From contig NZ_JARANV010000011.1 in assembly GCF_029889845.1 (NCBI RefSeq), positions 1-64,000 on the forward strand: DNA of 64,000 nucleotides, in the 5' to 3' direction. The notes beneath the pieces are model-generated. The model did no database searches, was not told the origin of the DNA, and saw only the letters and a list, made by a program, of their open reading frames with translations. Positions 1 to 8,492 of the stretch are shown here, piece by piece; positions within the stretch are counted from its first letter, which is position 1, and every line of letters starts with the position of its first letter. Source of the DNA: Halomonas sp. 25-S5 (GTDB lineage Bacteria > Pseudomonadota > Gammaproteobacteria > Pseudomonadales > Halomonadaceae). Both the position numbers and the translations under genes were made by a program.

Positions 1-102
1 CTGTTCACAGAACACCTGCTGTGACAGCCCGCTGCTGGCTTGCTCCTCGATCCAGACTTGCCACTGCTCGGCTGAGTGGCGTTTGTTGCGTCTTGCAGAC
101 AT
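1..102 (-). CDS. tnpA: IS66-type accessory protein TnpA, partial (edge of an insertion sequence)
   Basis: The minus-strand reading from an ATG at 102 gives 34 residues beginning MSARRNKRHSAEQW and continuing through a GLSQQVFCEQ-like stretch. This is the typical N-terminus of the small OrfA/TnpA protein of IS66-family elements, which carries a helix-turn-helix; the rest lies outside the window. It shows that an insertion sequence abuts the catabolic region on the left. The terminal inverted repeat was not identified with certainty; the sequence just right of the gene (about 103-165) is the likely element end. Recognition is by family style only. Confidence 0.6.
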   Translation of the reverse strand, partial: MSARRNKRHSAEQWQVWIEEQASSGLSQQVFCEQ

Positions 103-254
103 CGGAACTGACTCCCCGTCGTTGGATGACGGGGGTAGCGTAGGGGGTCAGGCGGCTTCAAGAAATGACGCGCCGGAATGGCCGTTTACGTTCTAGGGGC
201 GCATCAGCGAGGGACCATCGATCGGGGACGCCGCCTTGGCGTGCGGTGTGCCAC

Positions 255-295
255 AAAAAAGGGGTGGACCAGCACCCGAAAATGCTGGTCCACCC
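255..295 (-). terminator. Rho-independent terminator after mobA
   Basis: A perfect 13-bp stem (262-274 pairing with 283-295, loop of 8) is followed in the minus-strand direction by six T residues (AAAAAA at 255-260 on the plus strand). It lies about 30 nt beyond the mobA stop at 326, as expected for an intrinsic terminator of the minus-strand gene. Confidence 0.85.
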
Positions 296-325
296 TTCCT
301 TTATCGCGGGTGAAGCGCGATTACC

Positions 326-2221
326 TCAGGCTCGGCTCGGCTCCACCATGAAGCGGGAGAAGAAGGCGTCGAGCTCGTCGAACCCATCGAGCGGGAGCAC
401 CAGGGAAACGTACTGGTCCGGGCGCACCACCACCAGCGCGCCGGCGCCGCGGTCGATGCCCCGCAGGTCGAAGATGTCCTGATCCGTCCCCAGCACCGGG
501 GCGTGGGCCTTCTGGTAGTCCTGGAGCCCGAGAGCCCCCTTGTGCGGCTTGAGCAGCTCATGCATGTCGGCCCAGTCCACCTCGAGGTGCGACTGCTGGA
601 TGATGCCGTGGACGTCGAAGATCGCGTCCGGGTCGGCCCCCTGCGGGGTGAAACGGCGGATCGGCGAGGCGTCGCTGGCCAGGTAATCCATCAGCTGGTT
701 GAAGCGCGAGCCCGGGCTTCTCGGGTCGACCATGTCGGCGAAGGCGTAGAACCGCCAGCGGCCGTCGGCGCGATGCACGTGGCCCAGGTGGACCTGCTTG
801 GCATCGCCGAGCCGGATGACCTCGGCCGAATGGAAGCGGCGCCCGGGCGGGAAGCCGGTGGCCAGGTGCAGGTGGCGGTCGTCGCCGGTGAGCAGGTCCG
901 GCGCGTAGTGGGTGGCGAACCCCGCGGTGAACTCGCTGTTGGTGACGAACTGGCGCTGCACCTCGGCCAGGCCCTTCATCGCGGCCTGCGGGTCGTCGGC
1001 GTCCTGGGCGGCGCCGATCGCCCGTGACCAGCGGGTATCCATTTCGATGAGGTTTTCCGCGATGACGTGGCGCTCGGCGTTGTAGGTGTGGAGCAGGCTG
1101 GCCGGGCTGCGTCCTTCGAGCACCGAGATCAGCTTCCAGCCGAGGTTGAAGGTATCCTGCATCGAGACGTTCATGCCCTGGCCGGCCTTGGCGGTGTGGG
1201 TGTGGCAGGCATCGCCGGCGATGAAGACCCGTGGCGTGCGGCTCTCCATCTGGTCGTCGTCGACATCATCGAACTTGTCGGTGACCCGGTGACCGACACG
1301 GTAGACGGAGAACCAGGCGGTCTCCTTCACCTCGAAGGTGTACGGCGCCAGCACCGCCTGGGCCTTGGCCAGCACCTGCTCCTTGGTCAGCCAGGCGTCC
1401 GGGGCGATATTGCCCATGTCGACGTAGAGCCGGACCATGTAGCCGCCCTCGCGGGGAATCAACAGGATGTTGCCCGCCTCGGCGGACTGGATGGTGCACT
1501 TGAAGCGGATGTCCGGGAAGTCGGTCACCGCCAGCACGTCCATCACGCCCCACGCCTTGTCCTCGCCGTGGCCCTGGGGCACGCGACCGATGGAGTCGCG
1601 CACCACGCTGTGCGCGCCGTCGCAGCCGACCACGTGCCTGGCGCGGACGCTCTTCTCGCCGTCCGGCGTGTTGAGCCTCACCGTGACGCGCTCGTCGGGG
1701 GCCTCGGGCACCTTCACCTCGAGGGTCTCGTGGCTGTAGTCGACCTGCAGGCGGCTGGGGGAGTTGTGCATGTACTCCAGCAGGAAGTCGAGCAGGCGGG
1801 CCTGGTTGACGATCACGTGGGGGAACTCGGAGAGGCCATCACGCACGTCCTGCACGCGGCCGAGCCGGGCGATGCGCGACTTGTCGTCGGCGTCCGGCCC
1901 CCAGAAGTGGGTCTCGTTGATCCAGTAGGCCTCGGTGGTCAGTTTCTCGGAGAGGCCGAAGGCCTCGAACATCTCCACGGTGCGGCAGGCGATGCCGTCG
2001 GCGCGACCCACCTCGAGGGGTGCATCGGCCTTCTCCACCACGCGGGTGACGATCTCCGGGAAGGTCGAGAGCTGGGCGGCCAGCAGCAGCCCCGCCGGGC
2101 CGGTGCCGACGATGAGCACGTCCACCTCTTCCGGCAGCGGCCCCTGCGTGTCACTGCGTCCTTCGGCCAGGGGCTGGATTCGCGGGTCGCCACTGCGGTA
2201 ACCGTCGAGGAAGTACTGCAT
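326..2221 (-). CDS. mobA: 3-hydroxybenzoate 4-monooxygenase (FAD-dependent)
   Basis: The 631-residue protein belongs to the phenol hydroxylase-like class A flavoprotein monooxygenases, which use FAD and NADPH to ortho-hydroxylate phenolic acids. The N-terminus has the dinucleotide-binding motif VLIVGTGPAGLLLA (residues about 35-48). A GD-type FAD motif, VFIAGDACHTHTAKAGQGMN, lies mid-protein, and the C-terminal third fits the thioredoxin-like domain of this family. Length and N-terminal style match MobA enzymes, which convert 3-hydroxybenzoate to protocatechuate. The pca genes in the same window would consume that product. It is divergent from a TRAP importer and close to a MarR regulator, as in known mob loci. 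Phenol 2-monooxygenase is the alternative reading. Confidence 0.8.
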   Translation of the reverse strand: MQYFLDGYRSGDPRIQPLAEGRSDTQGPLPEEVDVLIVGTGPAGLLLAAQLSTFPEIVTRVVEKADAPLEVGRADGIACRTVEMFEAFGLSEKLTTEAYWINETHFWGPDADDKSRIARLGRVQDVRDGLSEFPHVIVNQARLLDFLLEYMHNSPSRLQVDYSHETLEVKVPEAPDERVTVRLNTPDGEKSVRARHVVGCDGAHSVVRDSIGRVPQGHGEDKAWGVMDVLAVTDFPDIRFKCTIQSAEAGNILLIPREGGYMVRLYVDMGNIAPDAWLTKEQVLAKAQAVLAPYTFEVKETAWFSVYRVGHRVTDKFDDVDDDQMESRTPRVFIAGDACHTHTAKAGQGMNVSMQDTFNLGWKLISVLEGRSPASLLHTYNAERHVIAENLIEMDTRWSRAIGAAQDADDPQAAMKGLAEVQRQFVTNSEFTAGFATHYAPDLLTGDDRHLHLATGFPPGRRFHSAEVIRLGDAKQVHLGHVHRADGRWRFYAFADMVDPRSPGSRFNQLMDYLASDASPIRRFTPQGADPDAIFDVHGIIQQSHLEVDWADMHELLKPHKGALGLQDYQKAHAPVLGTDQDIFDLRGIDRGAGALVVVRPDQYVSLVLPLDGFDELDAFFSRFMVEPSRA

Positions 2222-2304
2222 CTGTTCGCTCCATTCCGCTTGTCACGGGTCGTTGTTGATAAACCATCAGGGGTAGGGTCCGCTGCGGCAATCCGCCACG
2301 GCGA

Positions 2305-2454
2305 TAATGATCAGTATTGTGATCATTAGCGCGACGGACAATACGACTTTCCGCCAATACCCGGTGTCCTGTGCCCCGGCATCGATGTTCCGGAAGGGTG
2401 TTGCGGTATCGACCTTCGGATAATTGATCATTACTGTGATGATCACAATACTGA
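2305..2454. promoter_or_regulatory. Divergent control region with two related TGATCA palindromes
   Basis: Between mobA and the TRAP genes lies an inverted repeat TAATGATCA-N6-TGATCATTA at 2305-2328. The 16-mer TCAGTATTGTGATCAT (2311-2326) recurs in inverted orientation at 2439-2454, next to another TGATCA pair at 2425-2445. Two copies facing each other in a divergent intergenic region suit a dimeric repressor controlling both directions. The nearby MarR-family gene at 5172 is the natural candidate regulator. The second copy lies right next to the point where the 5' end of dctP is missing. The repeats are seen directly; the regulator assignment is inference. Confidence 0.6.
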
Positions 2455-2467
2455 CGCAGATCAAAGA

Positions 2468-3205
2468 GTGATCACTTCCCTGACCGCCGCCCTGACCAGC
2501 CAGCGCGAGCCCTCGATCATCGGCTGGTTCAGCCCCTTCCTGTTCGACAGCGTCGCCGAGGCGGCCCAGGCCGCCGAGACCGAGGCCGCCCAGCAGATGC
2601 TGGCGAACCTCGAGAACAAGGGCCTGCACGCCTTCGGCTACACCTTCGCCGGCATGCGCCACATCCTGATGCGCGATGGTCGCGTGGAGAGCCTGGCGGA
2701 TGTCGACGGCAAGAAGATCCGCATCATCCCCTTCGCCGCCATGAATACCTGGTGGCGCGCCACCGGCGCCAGCCCCACCCCGGTCAGCCTGCCCGACGTC
2801 TACCAGGGCCTGCAGAACAAGATGCTCGACGGCGTGGACATCGACCTCGACGCCCTGGTGGGCTCCGGCTTCTACGAGGTCGCCGAGCACCTGACGCTCA
2901 CCAACCACATGGCCTTTCCCGCCGTCTCGGTGATGAGCCAGATGTCCCGGGACGCCCTAACCGACGAGCAGCGCCGGATCCTCGACGAGGCCATGGACGA
3001 GGCCCTGGCGTGGGGCATCGAGGCCCAGATCGAGGCCGAGGAGCAAAACCTCGCCACCCTCGAGGCGAATATCGATGTCTTCACCCTCGAGGATGCCGAG
3101 GGCGTGTTCGGCGAGGCCAACCAGGCCTTCGACGAGCGCTTCGGCGAGCACCCGGTGATCCAGGCCTTCCAGCAGCAGTCCGCCCAACTCCTCGACGCCG
3201 AATGA
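2468..3205 (+). pseudogene. TRAP transporter substrate-binding protein DctP, N-terminally truncated
   Basis: The 245 residues match the C-terminal two-thirds of DctP-family solute receptors (AGMRHILMRDGRV, then LADVDGKKIRI and DVYQGLQNKMLDGVDID). The family is usually about 320-340 residues with a signal peptide. Here the frame opens at a GTG directly followed by mid-protein sequence (SLTAALTSQREPSIIGWF), so roughly 80-90 residues and the whole signal peptide are missing. The sequence upstream is regulatory palindrome rather than coding. Without an export signal it cannot act as a periplasmic receptor. A deletion that removed the 5' end is the simplest reading. It is followed by dctQ and a frameshifted dctM. 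Confidence 0.75.
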
Positions 3206-3268
3206 ACGTGACGGGGCGCGCAGGCGCCCCAGTCCGGACAGCCCGGCCCGGAACGATAGGAGTCCCCC

Positions 3269-3787
3269 ATGAACGCACGACATGACACCTGGCTCAGCCG
3301 GGCAAACCGCCGGCTGGCCGGGCTGGAGCAGCTGGCCTGCAGCGCGCTGATCGCCGCCTTCGGCGTGCTGCTGATCGCCAACGTCTTCGCCCGCTACGTG
3401 CTGAACAGCCCAATCTTCTTCGCCAGCGAGCTGGCCGTCTACATCCTGATCTGGATGGCCTTCCTGGCCATCTCGATCTCGATCCACCACGACCAGCACG
3501 TGCGCCTCACCATGCTGGTGGGACTGCTGCCCACACCGGCCCAGCGGGCCTGCTACTGGCTGACCGAACTGGTCTGCCTGGCGATGCTGGCGGTGATCCT
3601 CTGGTACGCCATCGGCTGGCTGCGCTCGCCCTCGGTCGGCTACGACATCGCCATCACCCTCGACTGGCCCAAGTGGCACTTCTACCTAATCGTACCGATC
3701 TTCTGCGCCACCTCGATCTTCCACCTCATCGCCAGGCTGTCGGACCGCTCACGCACCGTCTTCACCCTGGTCAGCGACGAGGAGTGA
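3269..3787 (+). CDS. TRAP transporter small membrane subunit DctQ
   Basis: The 172-residue protein has four hydrophobic segments (about residues 20-40, 50-65, 88-110 and 130-150) and the FARYVLNSPIFFASELAVYILIW pattern region typical of DctQ subunits. In TRAP systems DctQ pairs with the large DctM channel in the inner membrane to import organic acids using the sodium gradient. The gene lies between a truncated dctP and a frameshifted dctM, so although it looks intact it may have no working partners. Context next to mobA suggests the original substrate was 3-hydroxybenzoate or a related acid (inference). Confidence 0.85.
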   Translation: MNARHDTWLSRANRRLAGLEQLACSALIAAFGVLLIANVFARYVLNSPIFFASELAVYILIWMAFLAISISIHHDQHVRLTMLVGLLPTPAQRACYWLTELVCLAMLAVILWYAIGWLRSPSVGYDIAITLDWPKWHFYLIVPIFCATSIFHLIARLSDRSRTVFTLVSDEE

Positions 3788-3791
3788 CCGC

Positions 3792-5052
3792 ATGACGCTC
3801 GTTGCCTTCCTGCTGTTCATGCTGCTCGGCATGCCCATCGCCTTCGTGCTGCTGGCCTCGACCTTCACCTTCGTCATCGCCTCCGGCAACTACCGGCTGC
3901 TCGAGAACCTGCCCCAGGTGATCTTCGGCTCGCTGGAGGTCTTCGACCTGCTGGCGATCCCGCTCTTCATCCTGCTCGGGGAGATCATGAACGAGGGGGG
4001 GGATCACCCGGAGGATCATCACCGCGGCCCGCGCCTGGTTCTCCTGGGTGCCACACAGCATCGCCTATGTCTCCCTGACCTCGAACCTGATGCTGGCCTC
4101 GATCATGGGCTCGGCGACCGCACAGATCGCCATCATGAGTCGGGTGATGACCCCGGAGATGGAACGCGACGGCTACGACAAGGGCTTCGCCGCCGCCCTG
4201 ACGGCGGGGGCCGGCCTGCTGGGCCCGATCATCCCGCCCTCCATGGTCTTCATCATCTACGGGGTCATCGCCCAGGTCTCCATCGGCGCGATGTTCATGG
4301 GGGGCATCCTCCCGGGGCTGGTGCTGTTCGTGCTGATCAGCGGCCTGATCGCGCTGCTCGCCGGCCGGGCGCGCAAGAAGGGAATGGAGGAGCGGGCCAG
4401 CATCCCGCTGTGGAAGGCCACACGGGGTGCCCTGCTCACCCTGTGCATCCCCGTGGTCATCGTCGGCGGCATCGCCTTCGGCATCGTCACGCCCACGGAA
4501 TCCGCCGCCGTGGCGACCCTGATGGCGCTGATCCTCGGCGGCCTGTTCTTCCGTGAGCTCAGGTGGGGACAGTTCCCCGGCGTGCTCAGACGGACGGCGC
4601 GTAACACGTCCATCGTGCTGTTCCTGATCGCCGCCGCCAAGGCCTTCGGCTGGGTGCTGATCTACAACCAGATTCCCCAGCAGGAGGCCGGGCTGATGCA
4701 GGGCACCACCGAGAGCCCGCTGGTGTTCATGCTGCTGGTGTTCGTGATGCTGATCGTGGTGGGCATGGTGCTCGACGGCATCGCCGCGCTGATCATCCTG
4801 GTGCCGATCCTGCTGCTGGTGGCCCAGCAGAGCTACGGCATCGACCCCATCCACTTCGGCATCGTCACCTGCATGACCCTGAGCCTCGGGCTGCTGACGC
4901 CGCCGGTGGGGGCGGGCCTCTATGTCGCCTCGACCATCAGCAACGTCAGCCTGCCACGCATCACCAAGTGGATCATGCCCTTCGTGCTGGCGGCCTGCCT
5001 GGTGATCCTGGCGATCATCTTCAATCCCTGGCTGGTCAGCGTCTTCCGCTAG
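3792..5052 (+). pseudogene. TRAP transporter large membrane subunit DctM, frameshifted
   Basis: Two overlapping frames together make one DctM. The first reads from the ATG at 3792 to GEIMNEGG. The second continues with ITRRIITAARAW and runs to the stop at 5052 with the expected repeated hydrophobic segments and GPIIPPSMVFIIYG. The break falls in a run of eight G (3995-4002); seven G would restore one continuous frame of about 420 residues. Either the gene is broken, the tract is phase-variable, or one G is a sequencing error. Because the adjacent dctP is independently truncated, decay of the whole importer is plausible. Confidence 0.8.
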
Positions 5053-5171
5053 CCCGTGCCGGGCTCGGGATCGCAAGCGGATGCCCGGGCCCGCGCACTC
5101 TGTTACGTTAGTCCACCATGCCGGGCCGACCGCCTGCCCGGCCAGCCACCCGCCCTCGAGATGACGAGACG

Positions 5172-5642
5172 ATGACCGGAATTCCGCTTACCCAGGCCAG
5201 TGTGCTGCCCGGCAACCTGCTGCGGCGCTGCCACCAGATCAGCGTCGCGATCTTCCTGCGCAAGTGCGAGGCCTACCACCTGACCCAACTGCAGTACATC
5301 CTCCTCTGCGCGCTCGAGGAGAAGGGGCCGGTCGACCAGATCACCCTGGGCGGCCATACGGCACTGGATCGCAATACCGTGGCCGTGGTGGTGCGCAAGC
5401 TGGAGGAGCGTGGCCTGGTGACCCGACGCCGCAACCCCGAGGATCGCCGCTCCATGCTGGTGACCCTGACCGCGGAGGGCGAGCGCCTTCGCCACGCCGC
5501 CGAGCCGCAGGTGGCCGAGGTGCAGGAGGAGATCCTCGCCCCCCTGAACGAGGACGAGCGGGAGACCCTGTGCCGGCTGCTGACTCGCATCGCGGACGAG
5601 AACAACCACCTGAGCCGCGTGCCGGTGCGCCAGGCGGGGTGA
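5172..5642 (+). CDS. MarR-family transcriptional regulator (MobR-like)
   Basis: The 156-residue protein from the ATG at 5172 contains a winged helix-turn-helix: LTQLQYILLCALEEKGPVDQ, then a recognition helix near LDRNTVAVVVRKLEERG and the wing TRRRNPEDRRSM. MarR proteins bind DNA as dimers and release it on binding phenolic acids. In Comamonas a MarR-type regulator, MobR, controls mobA, so the position beside mobA supports the same role here. The ATG at 5172 was chosen because the conserved protein begins there; an upstream in-frame ATG at 5118 would add only low-complexity Pro/Arg residues. The TGATCA palindromes at 2305-2454 are its possible operators. Confidence 0.75.
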   Translation: MTGIPLTQASVLPGNLLRRCHQISVAIFLRKCEAYHLTQLQYILLCALEEKGPVDQITLGGHTALDRNTVAVVVRKLEERGLVTRRRNPEDRRSMLVTLTAEGERLRHAAEPQVAEVQEEILAPLNEDERETLCRLLTRIADENNHLSRVPVRQAG

Positions 5643-5661
5643 GCCCGCCTGGCATGGCATA

Positions 5662-5699
5662 CGGAACAGCGGCGGGCCGACGGGCCCGCCGCTGTTCCG
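5662..5699. terminator. Strong hairpin between convergent genes
   Basis: A perfect 17-bp stem (5662-5678 with 5683-5699) and 4-nt loop lie between the stop of the plus-strand MarR gene and the stop of the minus-strand binding-protein gene. No clear T tract follows on either strand, so it is probably a shared, possibly Rho-assisted, bidirectional terminator. Confidence 0.7.
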
Positions 5700-5718
5700 C
5701 GCTGACACCGCGGGACGC

Positions 5719-6894
5719 TCACATCCGGCAGTCGCCGTCCGGCGCCTCCAGCTGTTCATGGGCGACGTCGATGACCTCATGGCGGCCATCGCGGATCTCG
5801 CGCAGGTAGATGTTCTGGATCGGGTGATGGGAGTCGGAGAAGCTCAGCGGCCCCCGCGGACTCTGCAGTTCCACTTCGGCCAGGGCCTCGATCAGGGCAT
5901 CGCGGTCCTCTGTGTCACCTCCCACCGCGTCGAGGGCCTGGGCCAGCATGGCGCCGGTGTCATAGCCATGCACCGCATAGGCATCGGGGGTCTCGCCGTA
6001 GGCCGCTTCATAGGCCGAGACGAAGGCCCGGTTCTCGTCGCTGTCCAGCGTCTCGGCATAGTGCAGGGTGGTCAGCACCCCCTCCCCGGCATCGCCCAGC
6101 GCCGCGAGGTTGCCCTCGGTCAGAAAGCCCGAGCCCAGCAGCGGGATGCTCTCCTTGAGGCCGGCGGCGGCGTAGTCGCGCACGAAGCTCACCCCGCCGC
6201 CCCCGGCGAAGAAGGTGTAGACGGCATCCGGCTTTAGGCTGGCGATCTGCGTCAGGTAGCTCTGGAACTCGGTGCTCGGGAAGGGCACCAGGATCTGCTC
6301 GACGATCTCGCCGCCCTCCTCGCTGAAGGCGTTCTCGAAGGCGGCCAGGTCCTCCTTGCCCCCGGCATAGTCCCAGGTGATGGTCACCACCCGGCGATGG
6401 CCGCGTTCGAAGGCCACCTTGCCCATGGGGTAGCTGTCCTGCCACATGTTGTGGGAGGTACGGAAGACATTGGGCATGCACAGCTGGTTGGTGGCCGCCT
6501 CGAGCCCGGCATTGGGGATCAGGGTGATGGCACCGGTCTGCTTGGCGACCCGCAGCATGCCCATGGCCACGCCGGAGTGCACCGGGCCGATGACCACATC
6601 GACGCCATCGCCTTTCACCAGGCGACTCATGTTCTGGGGCGCCTTGGCCGGTTTGGCCTCGGAATCGAGCACCACGTAGGCCACGTCGCGGCCGCCGAGC
6701 TGGCCGCCGTTCTGCTCGATGGCAAGCTTCAGGCCGTTGGTGATGGCCTCGCCCAGGGCCGCATAAGTCCCTGAATAGGGCAGCATCAGGCCGAGTTTCA
6801 CCGGCTCGTCATTCTCCGCCAGGGCCGACTGGCCGGCCAGCAGGAGAGCAGCCCCCAGCAGGGCCCTCAGTCGCGTCTTTTTCTGGTTCATCAT
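5719..6894 (-). CDS. Branched-chain-amino-acid-type ABC transporter substrate-binding protein (orphan)
   Basis: The 391-residue protein starts with a Sec signal peptide (positive MMNQKKTRLR, hydrophobic core, AxA-type cleavage near residue 26). A periplasmic binding fold of the LivJ/LivK group follows (VKLGLMLPYSGTYAALGEA, then VDVVIGPVHSGVA). Such receptors often bind aromatic acids in catabolic clusters. No permease or ATPase genes are nearby, so it must use components encoded elsewhere or act as a sensor. It is convergent with the MarR gene and lies just downstream of the salicylate hydroxylase-like gene (63-nt gap), probably in the same transcript. Confidence 0.8.
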   Translation of the reverse strand: MMNQKKTRLRALLGAALLLAGQSALAENDEPVKLGLMLPYSGTYAALGEAITNGLKLAIEQNGGQLGGRDVAYVVLDSEAKPAKAPQNMSRLVKGDGVDVVIGPVHSGVAMGMLRVAKQTGAITLIPNAGLEAATNQLCMPNVFRTSHNMWQDSYPMGKVAFERGHRRVVTITWDYAGGKEDLAAFENAFSEEGGEIVEQILVPFPSTEFQSYLTQIASLKPDAVYTFFAGGGGVSFVRDYAAAGLKESIPLLGSGFLTEGNLAALGDAGEGVLTTLHYAETLDSDENRAFVSAYEAAYGETPDAYAVHGYDTGAMLAQALDAVGGDTEDRDALIEALAEVELQSPRGPLSFSDSHHPIQNIYLREIRDGRHEVIDVAHEQLEAPDGDCRM

Positions 6895-6957
6895 GGTGGG
6901 TTCGTCTCTCGTCAGGGGTATTGTCGTTGTGGGTTATTTCACTACCGCCAAGGCCGC

Positions 6958-8277
6958 TCAGGCCTGTCGTGATTTCGCCGCCCGCGAGTCGGCATGCGGC
7001 TCCCAACCCAACCGACGCCGCGCCTCGGCCACGTCGTCTTGCGGGTCGTGGTGCCACAGCCAGTCGTAGCGAGTCTCCAGGTTCTCGATCAGCCGGGTTT
7101 CATCGTCGCCGATGCCGGCAGCGGCGTACTCGTAGACGTCGCCCGCCTCATGGGAGGTGCGCTGCACCTTGCAGGTGCGCTCGTGGCGGACCGCCTCGAA
7201 GGCCGCCAGCGCCTTGTCAGCGTTATGCCGATCGCAGGCCGCGTCGGTCAGCAGGCCGGCCAGCACGTAGGCATCTTCCAGCGCCTGGCCCGCGCCCGCG
7301 CCCTGGTGGGGTACCATGGCATGGGCGGCATCGCCCACGATCAGCACCCGGCCGCGACGGTAGCGCGGCAGTTCGGGCAGCTCGTGCAAGGCCCAGCGAG
7401 TGGGCTCGGGGATACACGCCAGGATCGCCTGGGACGCCGCCCCCCAGCCGTCGAAGACGCCTTGCATCTCCTCCGGGGTCACGGCATTGACCCACTCCTC
7501 ACCCTCAGGCAATTGGGGAGCCGGGGTGGAGCGGTCGGTGATGAAGGCCACCACGTTGATCAACTCGGTCTGCTTCACCGGAAAGGTCAGGATGTGGCGG
7601 TCCGGTCCCAGATACATCTGCGGCACCCGCGCCAGGCGCTTGTCGGCGCCCTTGGCCTCCATGGCGGCCTCCAGCTGCTCGGTGGGAATCATGCCGCGAT
7701 AGGCATAGGTCCCGCTCCAGAAGGGACCGAGATCGCCATGCTGCGCCGGGGGCAGCACATGCTCGCGCACCGCCGACTTGATGCCATCGAAGCCGATCAG
7801 GATGTCAGCGCTGAAGGTGGTGCCATCGGAAAAGTGAGCCGTGGCGCACTCAGCGTTCTGGGTCACCTCGACGCAGCGCTTGCCGAAACGGGCGATTCCC
7901 TCGGGCAGGTTCTCGACGATGGCCTCCAGGAAGTCGGCCCGGTGAACCGAGGACTGGCCACAGCCCGGCGCCAGGGTGGCGGTCAGGTAGGCATCGTCAT
8001 GCCAGCGCCGCCACTCGAACCAGACATCCTCGAAGGGCGCGGGAGAGGAGTCGGCGATGCGCCGGTAGGAGGCCTCCAGGCCGAGCAGCGTGATCGCCCG
8101 GACGGCGTTGGGCCCGAAGGAGACGCCGGCGCCGATTTCCGAGAAGCGCTCGGCGGCCTCGAAGAGCCGCACCTCGAGGCCCGGCCCCCGCGAGAGGGCC
8201 ACGGCCAGGGCAACGCCGCCGATGCCGCCGCCGACGATGCCGATGGAAAGACGCGTGTCGTGGTTGTCGGATACCAT
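6958..8277 (-). CDS. FAD-dependent monooxygenase, salicylate 1-hydroxylase-like
   Basis: The 439-residue class A flavoprotein monooxygenase has an N-terminal GIVGGGIGGVALAVAL dinucleotide-binding motif (about residues 13-28). It has a DG-type segment (DILIGFDGIKSAVRE, about 170) and the second FAD motif VLIVGDAAHAMVPHQGAGAGQ (about 300-320). Length and motifs agree with NahG-type salicylate hydroxylases, which convert salicylate to catechol with NADH. The divergent LysR gene resembles NahR, supporting salicylate. 3-Hydroxybenzoate 6-hydroxylase and 6-hydroxynicotinate monooxygenase are close relatives that sequence reading alone cannot exclude. No catechol dioxygenase is present in the window. 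Confidence 0.7.
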   Translation of the reverse strand: MVSDNHDTRLSIGIVGGGIGGVALAVALSRGPGLEVRLFEAAERFSEIGAGVSFGPNAVRAITLLGLEASYRRIADSSPAPFEDVWFEWRRWHDDAYLTATLAPGCGQSSVHRADFLEAIVENLPEGIARFGKRCVEVTQNAECATAHFSDGTTFSADILIGFDGIKSAVREHVLPPAQHGDLGPFWSGTYAYRGMIPTEQLEAAMEAKGADKRLARVPQMYLGPDRHILTFPVKQTELINVVAFITDRSTPAPQLPEGEEWVNAVTPEEMQGVFDGWGAASQAILACIPEPTRWALHELPELPRYRRGRVLIVGDAAHAMVPHQGAGAGQALEDAYVLAGLLTDAACDRHNADKALAAFEAVRHERTCKVQRTSHEAGDVYEYAAAGIGDDETRLIENLETRYDWLWHHDPQDDVAEARRRLGWEPHADSRAAKSRQA

Positions 8278-8492
8278 GTATGTGTGTCTCCAGCCAGGGG
8301 GTGTCGTGGGGTTTCCCTCACGCTATGCCCCGGGCCGGGCAGCGGCCACACAGCCGCCTTCATTCACCGCATAAGCGACACGAATAAGAAGATGGATCAA
8401 TCACTTGCCAGCCTTTCCGGGAAGCGGCATAGACCTTTGTCCCATGCCGGGCGGCGCGCCCCGAATGCCTGCCCGGGCCGCGGGAAGCACCC
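8278..8492. promoter_or_regulatory. Divergent promoter region of the hydroxylase and its LysR regulator
   Basis: This 215-nt spacer separates two divergent starts. It contains ATTCACCGCATAAGCG at about 8362-8377, a partial match to the ATTCACGCT-N2-TGAT box recognised by NahR, and further on ATGGATCAATCAC. The match is imperfect and is offered as a candidate only. Confidence 0.3.

Noticed and set aside
1067..2329. A 420-residue plus-strand frame opposite mobA
   Set aside because: Antisense shadow of a confidently assigned monooxygenase; no motif or ribosome-binding site.
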